A DNA stretch of 64,000 nt from Sandaracinobacteroides saxicola (GCF_014117445.1 NZ_CP059851.1:2294001-2358000), one strand, 5' to 3'; counted from the stretch's first letter, positions 52,359-62,033 are shown. Numbers and translations: made by a program. The notes: a model not told the origin generated them from the sequence alone.

Positions 52359-53614
52359 CAGCCGCTGCCCCGTTGCGCCGTGCCGATCAGCTGCGGCGCG
52401 GCGAACAGGTGGCGATCTATTGCGTCATGCTGATCGCCAGCCTCGGCTATAATTTCAGCTTCATCCTGGTCGACTATATCCGCCCGTTCCTCCGCAACGA
52501 CGGGGTGATGACCTTCGCGCAAACCGCACAGCTCTACACAGTCCAGGCGTTGGGGGTGATCATCGGCTCGTTCGCCATCCCGCCGCTGGTGGCGCGCCTG
52601 GGATCGAAAAACGTGCTGATCGGGTCGAGCCTGCTGCTCGGACTGTGCACCTTTGCCAATGAAGTCGTGACCGGCTTCGCACCCTGGGCGGCCACGCGCT
52701 TCATCGTGGGGATCGTGCTGCCGGGCTGTTACATCGCGTCGGTCACGATGCTCGCCAACCTGTTTCCGCCGCGCGCCCGCGGCCGGTTGCTCTCGGTCAA
52801 CATGGCGATGTTCTCGGTCTCGCTGATGGTGTTCGGGGCGCTGGGATCGGCGATCGGCGGCGAGTGGCGCTGGCTGGTGCGCGTCGCCGCGATCCTGCCG
52901 CTGGTGGTTGCCGTGGCAACGCTGGTCTTCCTGCCCGACGACCGCAGGTTCCAGGTCTATGCCAATGACGACCAGTCGGGCGCGGACAATCGCGCGCGCG
53001 GAAGCTGGGGCGAAATGTTCGCCTCGGCACGGATCAGGCTGACGGCCGCATGCCTGGTGATCGCCGGCCTCAATTTCAGCGCCTATCAATTCTACAGCGG
53101 CTTCATCACTACCTATCTGAAGGATGTGCGCGGTTTCTCGAACGAGCTGACCGGCCTGTTCGTCACCGTGGACGGCATCGGCACGCTGGTGGGGACGGTG
53201 ATCTGGGGCATCATCGCCGACCGCTACGGCCGCCGCGCGAACCTGTGGGGCTTCGTGCTGGCGGCGGTCGCGATCGGGGCCCTGCTGGCCGCCCCCACGA
53301 TCGTGCCGCTGCTGCTGGCGATCGAGCTTTGCTATGCCATCGGCCTGTCGTGCACCAACTGCTGGGCCGCCTATTTCGCCGAGCTGTTCCCGGTGCGGCT
53401 GCGTTCGATGGGCACGTCGCTCTTCCATGGCGGGCACATCGTCTCCGCCTTCGCGCCCATCCTCGTCACCGTCGTTGCGGCGCAGGCACCGCTGGCATTC
53501 GGCATGGCGCTGGCGCCGCTCAGTTTCCTGATCGCGGCCGCAATCTGGTTCGGCCTGCCCGAAACGCTGCGCCGGGCCCGCGGCTATCGGGGGTTCGATC
53601 CGGAGACGCCGTGA
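52355..53614 (+). CDS. MFS transporter
   Basis: A 419-residue major-facilitator protein with 12 predicted spans, halves 1-200 and 225-410, and the loop motif GIIADRYGRRANLWG. The sugar-porter style and coupling to the GH42 gene suggest import of the released galactoside or sugar across the inner membrane. Confidence 0.88.
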   Translation: MTAAAPLRRADQLRRGEQVAIYCVMLIASLGYNFSFILVDYIRPFLRNDGVMTFAQTAQLYTVQALGVIIGSFAIPPLVARLGSKNVLIGSSLLLGLCTFANEVVTGFAPWAATRFIVGIVLPGCYIASVTMLANLFPPRARGRLLSVNMAMFSVSLMVFGALGSAIGGEWRWLVRVAAILPLVVAVATLVFLPDDRRFQVYANDDQSGADNRARGSWGEMFASARIRLTAACLVIAGLNFSAYQFYSGFITTYLKDVRGFSNELTGLFVTVDGIGTLVGTVIWGIIADRYGRRANLWGFVLAAVAIGALLAAPTIVPLLLAIELCYAIGLSCTNCWAAYFAELFPVRLRSMGTSLFHGGHIVSAFAPILVTVVAAQAPLAFGMALAPLSFLIAAAIWFGLPETLRRARGYRGFDPETP

Positions 53615-53648
53615 GGGCGGCCCGCCCGACCCCGCCCGTCAGCCGATG

Positions 53649-54452
53649 CTATGCTAGCGCAATATCGGGCGCATCCTCGGCCTTCATGCCGATCACATTG
53701 TATCCGGCATCGACATAATGCACCTCGCCCGTCACCCCGCTCGACAGGTCGGAGCACAGATAGAGCCCGGCACCGCCCACATCGTCCAGCGTGATGTTGC
53801 GGCGCAATGGGCTGTTCAGCTCGTTCCACTTCAGGATGTAGCGGAAATCGCCGATGCCGCTCGCCGCCAGCGTCTTGGCCGGCCCCGCGGAAATCGCGTT
53901 GACCCGTACCTTGTCGGGCCCCAGGTCCATGGCAAGGTAACGGACGCTCGCCTCCAGCGCCGCCTTCGCCACCCCCATGACATTGTAGTGCGGCACCACC
54001 TTTTCCGCGCCATAATAGCTGAGCGTCAGCAGCGCGCCGCCATCCGGCATCATCGCCAGCGCACGCCGGGCGACCGCGGTGAAGCTGTACACGCTGATGT
54101 TCATGCTGGTCAGGAAATTGTCGAGGCTGGTGTCGACATAGCGCCCGCGCAGCTCATTCTTGTCGGAAAAGCCGATGGCGTGCACCAGGAAGTCGATGGT
54201 CGGCCAGCGCGCCGCCAGCCGGGCGAAGGCGGCATCGATGCTCGCCATCTCGCCGACGTCGCAGTCGATCAGCAGGTCACTCCCCAGGCTCTCCGCCAGC
54301 GGCCGCACCCGTTTCTCCAGCGCTTCGCCCTGATAGCTGAAGGCGACCTCCGCGCCGTGCGCGCTCAGCGCCCGCGCGATGCCCCATGCCAGCGAGCGGT
54401 CATTCGCCACCCCCATCACCAGCCCGCGCTTGCCCGCCATCAATCCGCTCAT
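53649..54452 (-). CDS. fabI: Enoyl-ACP reductase (NADH)
   Basis: A 267-residue FabI with the SDR-type nucleotide site (GLVMGVANDRSLAWGIA) and active-site YNVMGVAK (Tyr-x6-Lys). It completes the fatty acid elongation cycle and is the triclosan target. ATG 54452 has AAGGAG 6 bases upstream, better than TTG 54467. Its first 53 bases overlap the upstream gene. Confidence 0.94.
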   Translation of the reverse strand: MSGLMAGKRGLVMGVANDRSLAWGIARALSAHGAEVAFSYQGEALEKRVRPLAESLGSDLLIDCDVGEMASIDAAFARLAARWPTIDFLVHAIGFSDKNELRGRYVDTSLDNFLTSMNISVYSFTAVARRALAMMPDGGALLTLSYYGAEKVVPHYNVMGVAKAALEASVRYLAMDLGPDKVRVNAISAGPAKTLAASGIGDFRYILKWNELNSPLRRNITLDDVGGAGLYLCSDLSSGVTGEVHYVDAGYNVIGMKAEDAPDIALA

Positions 54453-55296
54453 GCGCGCTCCTTTCAACCACCGCCCTTAGCGCAGCATCATGCCGCTGCG
54501 CCAGCGCCGCATTCAGTTCCGCGCCCACGACAAAGCCGAACCCCACCACATAGAAAAACAGCAACGCCACCATCACCCCCGACAGCGCGCCATAGGTCAG
54601 TGAATAGCCGCCGAAACTCGTCAGCAGCCACGGCATCAGCGCCGTGGCCCCCACCCACACCAGCGTGGTCGCCACGGCGCCCGGCCAACTGGCATGGTGG
54701 CGAAACTTCCGCGGTGTCAGCAATTCGAACAGCGCCCACAGCGCCAGGAACAGGATGACCGGCGGCACCAGCCGCGACAGCCCCAGCCAGCCCGCCACGC
54801 TGTCCGCCATCGGCAGCAGCCGCAGCACGAACTGCAACGCCGCCGTCAGGATGATCTGGCTGGCAAAGGCCAGCAGCATCAGCAGCACCGCCAGCAACAC
54901 CGCGCCCATGCTCAAGAGCCGTGTCTGCCAGGGCGGCCGCGCCGGCGGCACGCCCCAGGGCCGCGCCATCAGGTCGCGCAACGTCTCAACAAAGGTACTG
55001 ACCGTCCACAACGCCACCAGCGCGCCCAGCGTCAGCAGGCCGCCGCTCTTGCCGCCGATCACCCCTTCGATCGCCGGCCCCAGCAGCGTCGCCACATCGG
55101 GCGGCACCGCCTGGAAGAACGCCTCCAGCGCCGCCGCGCCGGCCTCCGTCCGGCCAAAGGCGCCTCCCACCGCCGCGAGCAGGATGAACAGCGGAAACAG
55201 CGTGACCAAAGAGAGGTAGGCAAGGTTGCCGGCATGGATGAAGCCGTCCCGAAAGCAGTTGCGCGCAACATCCAGCAACAGGCGGGGCAGCTTCAT
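54400..55296 (-). CDS. YihY/BrkB-family inner-membrane protein
   Basis: A 298-residue protein with six membrane spans and the family pattern GNLAYLSLVTLFPLFILLAA at 23-42, then a conserved SLTYGALSG before the last span. Function in most bacteria is unknown. It overlaps dnaJ-like by 4 bases and fabI by 53. Confidence 0.87.
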   Translation of the reverse strand: MKLPRLLLDVARNCFRDGFIHAGNLAYLSLVTLFPLFILLAAVGGAFGRTEAGAAALEAFFQAVPPDVATLLGPAIEGVIGGKSGGLLTLGALVALWTVSTFVETLRDLMARPWGVPPARPPWQTRLLSMGAVLLAVLLMLLAFASQIILTAALQFVLRLLPMADSVAGWLGLSRLVPPVILFLALWALFELLTPRKFRHHASWPGAVATTLVWVGATALMPWLLTSFGGYSLTYGALSGVMVALLFFYVVGFGFVVGAELNAALAQRHDAALRAVVERSAHERIDGGQARAGDGGGE

Positions 55297-56201
55297 ACCC
55301 CGCCGAACGCCTCTCCCCGCACGCCGGTTGCCCAGGCCTGCAACGCTTCCAGCGATTTTTCCTCGGCGGGCAGCGCCAGCAGCAGCCGCACGATGGCATC
55401 GCCGCGGCTGCCATCCTTGCGCGTCCAGCCCTTGCCGCGCAGGCGCAGCAGCCGCCCGCTGCTGGTGCCTTCCGCCACGTTCAGCATCACCGCGCCATCC
55501 AGCAGCTCGGCGCGCACCTTGCCCCCCAGCACGGCATCCGCCAGCGGCACCATCACATCCAGGCGCACATCGTCGCCGGCGCGCTCGAACCGCGCATCCG
55601 GACTGATGGCCAGCGTGACGATGGCATCACCCGGACCACCCGGCCCCGGCTCGCCCTTGCCGGCCAGCCGCATCTTCTGTCCGTCCTCCACGCCCTTGGG
55701 AATGGCGAGATCGATGGTCTTGCCATCGGCCAGCGTGATCCGCTGCGGCCGCGCCAGCGCCGCGTCGACGAAGGGAACCGCCAGTCGATAGGCCCGATCC
55801 GGGCCTTTCGCCGGCGGCTGCCGGAACCCCGCGCCGCCGAACGGGCTGCCCTGCTGCCGGAACAGCTCGGAAAAAATATCGCCGGGATCGCCGGAAAACT
55901 CGAAACCGCCCGGCCGCTGCCGGAAGCCGCCGCCACCGAAACCACCGCCGAAACCCCCTCCCGGCGCGAACCCCTTCGGATTGCCCTCGCCATCGATCTC
56001 GCCGCGGTCATATTGCGCGCGTTTCCCGGCATCGCTCAACAGTTCATAGGCGCTGCTGACCGCCTTGAACCGCTCCACCGCCTTTGGATTGTCCTTGTTG
56101 CGGTCAGGATGCAGTTCCTTCGCCAGCTTGCGATAGGCGCGCTTGATCGCCTCCGCATCCGCCGACTTCGCCACGCCCAAAACGCTATAGGGATCCGCCA
56201 T
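55293..56201 (-). CDS. DnaJ-type co-chaperone (CbpA-like)
   Basis: A 302-residue type II DnaJ: J domain with HPD at 31-33, Gly/Phe-rich linker (about 75-130) and C-terminal substrate domains; no zinc finger. It would stimulate DnaK. ATG 56201 begins the J domain. The stop overlaps the BrkB start (ATGA). Confidence 0.9.
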   Translation of the reverse strand: MADPYSVLGVAKSADAEAIKRAYRKLAKELHPDRNKDNPKAVERFKAVSSAYELLSDAGKRAQYDRGEIDGEGNPKGFAPGGGFGGGFGGGGFRQRPGGFEFSGDPGDIFSELFRQQGSPFGGAGFRQPPAKGPDRAYRLAVPFVDAALARPQRITLADGKTIDLAIPKGVEDGQKMRLAGKGEPGPGGPGDAIVTLAISPDARFERAGDDVRLDVMVPLADAVLGGKVRAELLDGAVMLNVAEGTSSGRLLRLRGKGWTRKDGSRGDAIVRLLLALPAEEKSLEALQAWATGVRGEAFGGV

Positions 56202-56292
56202 CGCACGCCTCATCCGGCAACAACCGTTGCAAATATATCACACATATAGGCCAGCAGTTGCCGCCCGACAAGCCGAACGATAAGCCGTCCCG

Positions 56293-56865
56293 ATGACCGA
56301 CCCCTTCGCCCGCTTCGCCGACTGGTTCGCTGCTGCCACCGCCGCCGAAGCCAATGATCCCAATGCCTGCGCGCTCGCCACCGTCGATGCCGCCGGTCGC
56401 CCCGATGTCCGCATCGTCCTGATGAAGGAATGGGACCGCCAGGGTTTCGTCTTCTACACCAACAGGCAGAGCGCGAAGGGCCGGCAGCTCGCCCATACCC
56501 CGTACGCCACGCTCGATTTCCACTGGAAATCGCTGCGCCGCCAGCTGCGCATCAGCGGCGCGGTCACGCCGGTCGACGCGGCACAGTCGGACGCCTATTT
56601 CGCCACCCGCCCGCGTGAAAGCCAGCTCTCCGCCTGGGCCTCGCTGCAATCGGAGCCGCTCGCCGACCGCGAGACCTTTGAATCCCGCCTCGCCGAAACC
56701 GCCGCCCGCTTTCCCGATGCCGTGCCCCGTCCGCCGCATTGGGGCGGCTACCGCGTCACGCCGGACTGGTTCGAATTCTGGGAAGACCGGCTGGGCCGCC
56801 AGCACCACCGCGAACGGTTCGACCGCGCCGGCGATGGCTGGCAGTTGCGCCTGCTTTACCCGTAA
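56293..56865 (+). CDS. pdxH: Pyridoxine/pyridoxamine 5'-phosphate oxidase
   Basis: A 190-residue FMN enzyme that makes pyridoxal 5'-phosphate. Conserved blocks: RIVLMKEWDRQGFVFYTN, SAKGRQL, RQLRISG and the C-terminal RLHRER-like QHHRERFDR, then RLLYP. Divergent from dnaJ-like; its end overlaps the convergent gene by 10 bases. Confidence 0.93.
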   Translation: MTDPFARFADWFAAATAAEANDPNACALATVDAAGRPDVRIVLMKEWDRQGFVFYTNRQSAKGRQLAHTPYATLDFHWKSLRRQLRISGAVTPVDAAQSDAYFATRPRESQLSAWASLQSEPLADRETFESRLAETAARFPDAVPRPPHWGGYRVTPDWFEFWEDRLGRQHHRERFDRAGDGWQLRLLYP

Positions 56866-59174
56866 AGCTCCGCCGCCGCGTCCAGCACCGCCTCCACGTC
56901 AAGCCGATAGGTGCGGTACAGGTCGGGCAGGTCGCCGGTTTGGCCAAACCGGTCCACCCCCAGCGGCGCCACCCGCTGCCCGCGCACCCCGCCCAGCCAG
57001 CTGAGCGCCGCCGGCGAGCCATCGATCAGCGTCACCAGCCGCGCGTCCGCCGCCAGCGGGTCCAGCAACGCCTCGACCTGCGCCTGCGGCCGCGTGCCCG
57101 CCGTCCAGCGCGCCGCCTGCGCCGCGGACCAGCCGCGGTGCAGCAGGTCGGGCGAGGTGACATTCAGCAGCCCGGTGCCCGGCTCCTCCGTGTTCAACGC
57201 CTGCCACGCCGCCAGCGCTTCCGGCATCAGCGCGCCGCTCGCCACCAGGGCCAGCCGCGCGCCCGGCGCCGGCGGCCGCAGCCAATAGCCCCCGGCCAGC
57301 GCGCCCTCCCGCCAGCCATCATCCGCCCGCGCCACCTGCGCGACCGCGCGCGTCGACAGGCGCAGATAGACGCTGCCGCCATCGTCGGCCTGCATATGCC
57401 CGAATGCCCACGCCATCATCGCCGCCAGCTCGTCGGCGAAGGCCGGCTCGAATGCCGTCAGTCCCGGCTGTCCCATGCCGATCAGCGGCGTGTTGATCGA
57501 CTGGTGCGCGCCACCCTCCGGCCCCAGGGTCAGGCCGCTGGGCGTTGCCACCAGCAGGAAGCGGGCATCCTGGTAACAGGCATAGTTCAGCACATCGAGG
57601 CCACGCGCGATGAACGGGTCATAGACCGTCCCCGCCGGCAGCAGCCGGTGCCCGAACAGCGGCCCGCTCAGCCCCGCCGCCGCCAGCATCAGGAACAGGT
57701 TATGCTCGGCGATCCCCAGCTCGATATGCTGCCCGGTGCCGGTCGCCGCCCATTTCTGCGGGCTGGGGATATTGTTGGCGCGGAACACATCCGGATGATC
57801 CCGCCGCCGGAACAGGCCGCGCTGGTTCACCCAGGCACCCAGGTTGGTGCTGACCGTCACGTCCGGAGACGTGGTGACGATCCGCTCCGCCAGCGCGCTG
57901 CCGCCCTTCGCCAGCTCGAACAGGATCTTGCCGAACGCCGCCTGCGTCGATTGCTCCGCGCCCTCGGGCGTCGGCAGCGCTGGCACCGCCACGGTCGCCG
58001 CCGGCCGAGCCGCGCGCGCGCGCGCCAGTGCCGATTGCCCCACGAACGCCCGCAACGCCGCCGCGCTGTTGTCCCCCAGCCCCGCCCAGGGCTCCCACTC
58101 CTCGCCCGGCGCAATCCCCAGGCTGGCGCGCAGTCCCTCGATCTGCGTCGGGGTCATCAACCCGGCATGATTGTCCTTGTGCCCGGCAAAGGGCAGGCCC
58201 TGCCCCTTGATGGTATAGGCGATGAACAGCGTGTTGCGTTCGTCGGTCACGCCATCGAACGCCGCCATCAGCGTCTCGATGCAGTGCCCACCCAGATTGG
58301 TCATCAACGCCTGCAACGCCGCATCGTCACGCCGCGCCAGCAACTCGCGGATGCCCGGCACCCCGCCGAGTTCCGCCGTCAGTCGCGTGCGCCAGGCCGC
58401 GCCGCCATTATAGGTCAGCGCGGCATAATCCGCGTTCGGACAGGCATCGATCCACGCCTCCAGCGCCTCGCCCCCCGGCTCCGCGAACGCCGCGCGTTGC
58501 AACCGCCCTGATTTCAGCGTCACCACCCGCCAGCCGGTGGTGGCAAAGATATCGTCGAACCGCCGGAACATCCGGTCCGCCGTCGTCGCATCCAGCGATT
58601 GCCGGTTGTAGTCGACGATCCACCAGCAGTTGCGGATGTCATGCTTGTAGGCCTCGATCAGGCACTCGTAGATGTTGCCCTCGTCCAGCTCGGCATCGCC
58701 CATCAACGCGATCATCCGGCCGGCATCGGTCTCGGCCAGGGCATTGTGGGCGATCAGATAATCCTGCACCAGGCTGGCGAACGCCGTCACCGCCACGCCC
58801 AGCCCCACGCTTCCGGTGGAGAAATCCACCGGGATCCGGTCCTTGGTGCGGCTGGGATAGCTTTGTGCCCCGCCGAAACTGCGGAACGCCTGCAACTGCT
58901 CGCGGGTCTGCTGCCCCAGCAGATAATGGATGGCGTGCAGCACCGGCCCAGCGTGCGGTTTTACCGCCACCTTGTCCTGCGGCCGCAGGGCATGGAAATA
59001 GAGGACAGCCATGATCGCCGTGATCGACGCGCAGCTTGCCTGATGCCCGCCGACCTTCAGCCCGTCGCGGCTGGGCCGCAGGTGATTGGCGTTGTGAATG
59101 GTCCAGGCTGACAGCCAGCGCAACCGTTCGTCGAGGGCGGCCAGCGCCGCGGCGCGATCAATTTCCGTTGCCAT
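56856..59174 (-). CDS. AceE-like transketolase (thiamine diphosphate enzyme)
   Basis: A 772-residue TPP enzyme resembling homodimeric pyruvate dehydrogenase E1: TPP/metal motif from GDAELDEG (159-166) to Asn190, and the catalytic-Glu block HIELGIAEHN. It is about 110 residues shorter than AceE and has no E2/E3 neighbours, so it may be a transketolase-like paralogue with another acceptor. ATG 59174 begins the coding region. Confidence 0.8.
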   Translation of the reverse strand: MATEIDRAAALAALDERLRWLSAWTIHNANHLRPSRDGLKVGGHQASCASITAIMAVLYFHALRPQDKVAVKPHAGPVLHAIHYLLGQQTREQLQAFRSFGGAQSYPSRTKDRIPVDFSTGSVGLGVAVTAFASLVQDYLIAHNALAETDAGRMIALMGDAELDEGNIYECLIEAYKHDIRNCWWIVDYNRQSLDATTADRMFRRFDDIFATTGWRVVTLKSGRLQRAAFAEPGGEALEAWIDACPNADYAALTYNGGAAWRTRLTAELGGVPGIRELLARRDDAALQALMTNLGGHCIETLMAAFDGVTDERNTLFIAYTIKGQGLPFAGHKDNHAGLMTPTQIEGLRASLGIAPGEEWEPWAGLGDNSAAALRAFVGQSALARARAARPAATVAVPALPTPEGAEQSTQAAFGKILFELAKGGSALAERIVTTSPDVTVSTNLGAWVNQRGLFRRRDHPDVFRANNIPSPQKWAATGTGQHIELGIAEHNLFLMLAAAGLSGPLFGHRLLPAGTVYDPFIARGLDVLNYACYQDARFLLVATPSGLTLGPEGGAHQSINTPLIGMGQPGLTAFEPAFADELAAMMAWAFGHMQADDGGSVYLRLSTRAVAQVARADDGWREGALAGGYWLRPPAPGARLALVASGALMPEALAAWQALNTEEPGTGLLNVTSPDLLHRGWSAAQAARWTAGTRPQAQVEALLDPLAADARLVTLIDGSPAALSWLGGVRGQRVAPLGVDRFGQTGDLPDLYRTYRLDVEAVLDAAAELYG

Positions 59175-59240
59175 GCACGCTCCATAACCGTTCGTCGGCG
59201 ATGGTCCATGATTTCCATGCGGGCGCGGGCCGGACTCACG

Positions 59241-59268
59241 AAAAAGGGCGCATGGTTTCCCATGCGCC
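59241..59268 (-). terminator. Rho-independent terminator of the PEPxxWA-CTERM gene
   Basis: Perfect 10-bp stem (59246-59255 with 59259-59268) with a 3-base loop, followed on the minus strand by TTTTT (59245-59241). It lies 27 bp after the stop of the leftward gene. Confidence 0.85.
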
Positions 59269-59294
59269 CCGATTTCGGAGGTAATCCGCCAGGA

Positions 59295-60053
59295 TCAGGC
59301 GGTGACGCGCGCCGTGTTGGTGCGGCGACGCATCGCCACGCCGACCAGACCGAAGCCCATGATGAGCATCGCCCAGGTGGCGGGCTCAGGCACGAACGAC
59401 GGCGGCGGGTCGGAAGCGAAGCCACCGCTGGTGTTGGCGCGGAACGCGCGGCCATAGCCACCGTTACCCGGCGACGCGAACGGCGGCAGGATCGAGGTCA
59501 CGGCCAGCGAGAAGTCGAAGTTCGACGTCGGGCTGAAGGTGATGAAGTCCGAGCTCATCGAGATGGTGCTGCCCGGCGTGGAGCCGAAGAAAGAACCCGA
59601 CGAACCGCCTTGCAGGGTCGACAGTGTCACATTGCTGAAGGTCACCGTCAGCAGATTGTCGAGACCACCCAGCGGCGTGACCCGCTTGAAGCTGACCGAA
59701 CCTGAATAACCGGCCTGGTTGCGCGACGTGCCGTTCGAGGTAACGATCTGCGACGTCGAGGCATCGAGCGTCATCAGGGCGTTCTGCAGGCCTTGCAGCG
59801 CCGGCGGCACCGAGATCAGATAGAAGAAATTGACCGCCGCGGCACCAGGCGCACCGCCAACGGTCGCCGAGGTGTAGAGACGGTTGCCGGTCGGCGTCGC
59901 CACCGGCCCCAGGCGCACATAGTTCAGAAGGCGCGCATTGGTCTTCTGCGTGTAGTTCGCAAACGTCGTGATCGCGGCATCAGCCGGGACCGAAACGGCC
60001 ATGGAGGCAGCAACCGCTGCACCCGCAAGACCAAGAGACGACCAGAATTTCAT
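59295..60053 (-). CDS. PEPxxWA-CTERM sorted surface protein
   Basis: A 252-residue exported protein: signal peptide cut after PADA, a Ser/Thr/Gly-rich beta domain, and a C-terminal sorting tail PEPATWAM, hydrophobic helix and Arg cluster (MRRR). Exosortase should cut and transfer it through the PEP motif, and exosortase V lies 3 kb away. GGAGG lies 7 bases before ATG 60053. A sigma-54 promoter is about 195 bp upstream, as in other PEP-CTERM genes controlled by PrsR/RpoN. Confidence 0.88.
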   Translation of the reverse strand: MKFWSSLGLAGAAVAASMAVSVPADAAITTFANYTQKTNARLLNYVRLGPVATPTGNRLYTSATVGGAPGAAAVNFFYLISVPPALQGLQNALMTLDASTSQIVTSNGTSRNQAGYSGSVSFKRVTPLGGLDNLLTVTFSNVTLSTLQGGSSGSFFGSTPGSTISMSSDFITFSPTSNFDFSLAVTSILPPFASPGNGGYGRAFRANTSGGFASDPPPSFVPEPATWAMLIMGFGLVGVAMRRRTNTARVTA

Positions 60054-60246
60054 TATATACCTCCGAATTCGCTGCCCCCGGGAGGTCCGCGAGAATCGCG
60101 GCACCCGATATGCCATTGATTAAAGCCAATCCGCACATGACCGTCAAGGTCTTGGACAAAACCATCTGCCACGCAAACCAGCCAGGCCTTCGCAGCGACA
60201 GCTTTTCCACCTCTAAAGGTCGGTGAAACCGCTTCATAAATGGGGA

Positions 60247-60262
60247 TGCAAGGCTCGTGCCA
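60247..60262 (-). promoter_or_regulatory. Sigma-54 (-24/-12) promoter of the PEPxxWA-CTERM gene
   Basis: Minus strand TGGCACG-AGCC-TTGCA matches the RpoN consensus TGGCACG-N4-TTGCW at every fixed position, with the GG and GC dinucleotides 10 bp apart. Transcription would begin near 60236, leaving a leader of about 180 bases. Confidence 0.8.
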
Positions 60263-60326
60263 AACTTTAGAAACAAGGCAAGCCATTGAAATGCATAATA
60301 TCTTGTAGTTCCCCGCTTACAGTGAC

Positions 60327-60377
60327 TGTCAAGAAATCCGACACTCGGCAAGACGTCGTTCTGACGGATTTCCGACA
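60327..60377. promoter_or_regulatory. Candidate upstream activator sites for the sigma-54 promoter
   Basis: Two partial palindromes, TGTCAAGAAATCCGACA (60327-60343) and TGACGGATTTCCGACA (60362-60377), share the half-site TCCGACA. They lie 65-115 bp upstream of the -24 element, the usual range for an enhancer-binding protein such as PrsR. Confidence 0.5.
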
Positions 60378-60465
60378 TCTGCGCGTACGGCCTGCCGACA
60401 GGCCTCATGCTCCCGGCAACACCGCCATCGCGTGACTCCGAAAAAGGCTTATCCCGCCGGCCCGC

Positions 60466-61938
60466 TCAAAAGGCGTTTCGCGGAACCATCACCGCGAACA
60501 CCGTTCGCACCAGGATGTAGAGGTCGAAACCGATCGACCAGTTCTCGATGTAGTGAAGGTCATGCTCCAGCCGCTTCACCAGCTTGTCCTCGGTGTCGGT
60601 CTCACCGCGCCAGCCGCACACCTGCGCCCAGCCGGTGATCCCCGGCTTCACCTTGTGCCGCGCCGCATAGGTCGCCACGACATCGTTGAACAACCGCCCC
60701 CCCGCCCGCGTCGATGCGGCGTGAGGGCGGGGCCCCACCAGCGACATGTCGCCGGTCAGCACGTTGAACAGCTGCGGCAGCTCGTCGATGCTCGTCCGGC
60801 GCAGCACCGCCCCCACCCGCGTCACCCGCTTGTCATTGCGCGTCGCCTGCCGGATGCCGTCCACCTCGCATTCGTCATGCGTCATCGAACGGAACTTCCA
60901 CACCCGGAAGGGCTGGTTGTTGAACCCTTCGCGCGGCTGCCGGAAAAACACCGGCCCCGGGGTGTCCAGCTTGATCGCGATCGCCGCCAGCAGCATGACC
61001 GGCCACACGAAGAACAGGATGCCCAGCGTCAGCGCCCAGTCCTCCACGCGCTTCAGCACGGCATCCATGCCGGAAATCGGCCGCTCGAACAGGGTCAGCA
61101 CCGGCACATCGCCCAGCAGCACCAGCGGCCGGTGCAGGAAGGCAAAGCTCGCCAGGTCGGGCGCCAGCCGGATTCGCACCGGGGTCATGGCGAATTTCGC
61201 CACCAGCTGCTGGATGCGCGCCTCCGCGGACCAGGGCAGCGCCACGATCACCTGGTCGACATGCCCCTGCCGGATGCAGGCGATCAGGTCATCGCTGGTG
61301 CCCAGCAGCGGCAGCCCGTCCACCACCATCGGCACCCGCCCGTCCTGCCGGTCGTCGAAAAAGCCGACGAGCGAGATCGTCAGCCGCTGGTTTCCGCGGA
61401 TGTAGCGCGCCATGCGCTCGCCCTGCGCCGCCGCGCCGAAGATGGCGACGCGGCTGTTGAACACCCCCTGTCGCTTCATCCGGCGCATCCACAGCGTCAT
61501 CGCCGCCCGCGTGCCCAGCAGCATCACCGTCGCCGAGGCAAACCAGGTCAGCGCCCACCCGCGGGAGAAATCCTCCGACGCCTTCAGCAGGAAGCCCATG
61601 ATGACCATGAAGGCCGCCGCCATGCCCCAGGCCATCATCACCCGCTGCCAGGCCCGGCGCAGGCTGAAATGGGCATCGATGTCATAGCTGCCCAGCATCT
61701 CGGCAAACAGCGCGAAGATCAGCCCGCCGCCGATGATCGCGCGGGTATAGGTCTGAAACTCCACCTCCGGGATGCGCTGCGCCCACAGGTACAGCGCGAC
61801 GCCGCCCGCAAGGACGACGCTCAACCCCTCCACCAGCCGCACGCCCAGCACCAGCAGGTCGATGGGCACGCTGATGCGGCCATCCTTCTGCGGCACGCTG
61901 TCCGCCAGCATCGTGCGTTCGGGCGTCATCTTGTTCAT
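60466..61938 (-). CDS. Undecaprenyl-phosphate sugar-phosphate transferase (exopolysaccharide initiation)
   Basis: A 490-residue polyprenyl-phosphate hexose-1-phosphate transferase: four N-terminal spans (about 28-150), a CoA-binding-like domain (160-275), one further span and the catalytic C-terminal domain with KFRSMTHD, RTSIDELPQLFNVL and GDMSLVGPRP. It starts exopolysaccharide repeat units on the lipid carrier. Such genes accompany exosortase loci. The ATG at 61938 or the one at 61929 may be used. Confidence 0.9.
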   Translation of the reverse strand: MNKMTPERTMLADSVPQKDGRISVPIDLLVLGVRLVEGLSVVLAGGVALYLWAQRIPEVEFQTYTRAIIGGGLIFALFAEMLGSYDIDAHFSLRRAWQRVMMAWGMAAAFMVIMGFLLKASEDFSRGWALTWFASATVMLLGTRAAMTLWMRRMKRQGVFNSRVAIFGAAAQGERMARYIRGNQRLTISLVGFFDDRQDGRVPMVVDGLPLLGTSDDLIACIRQGHVDQVIVALPWSAEARIQQLVAKFAMTPVRIRLAPDLASFAFLHRPLVLLGDVPVLTLFERPISGMDAVLKRVEDWALTLGILFFVWPVMLLAAIAIKLDTPGPVFFRQPREGFNNQPFRVWKFRSMTHDECEVDGIRQATRNDKRVTRVGAVLRRTSIDELPQLFNVLTGDMSLVGPRPHAASTRAGGRLFNDVVATYAARHKVKPGITGWAQVCGWRGETDTEDKLVKRLEHDLHYIENWSIGFDLYILVRTVFAVMVPRNAF

Positions 61939-62033
61939 GGCGCGCAGTTAACCAACCCCACGCCAACTCGCGTCTGGCGCGCCAAGGAAATGATGCTATA
62001 TCGCCCCCAATAGTCACGGGGAGGCAACAGACA

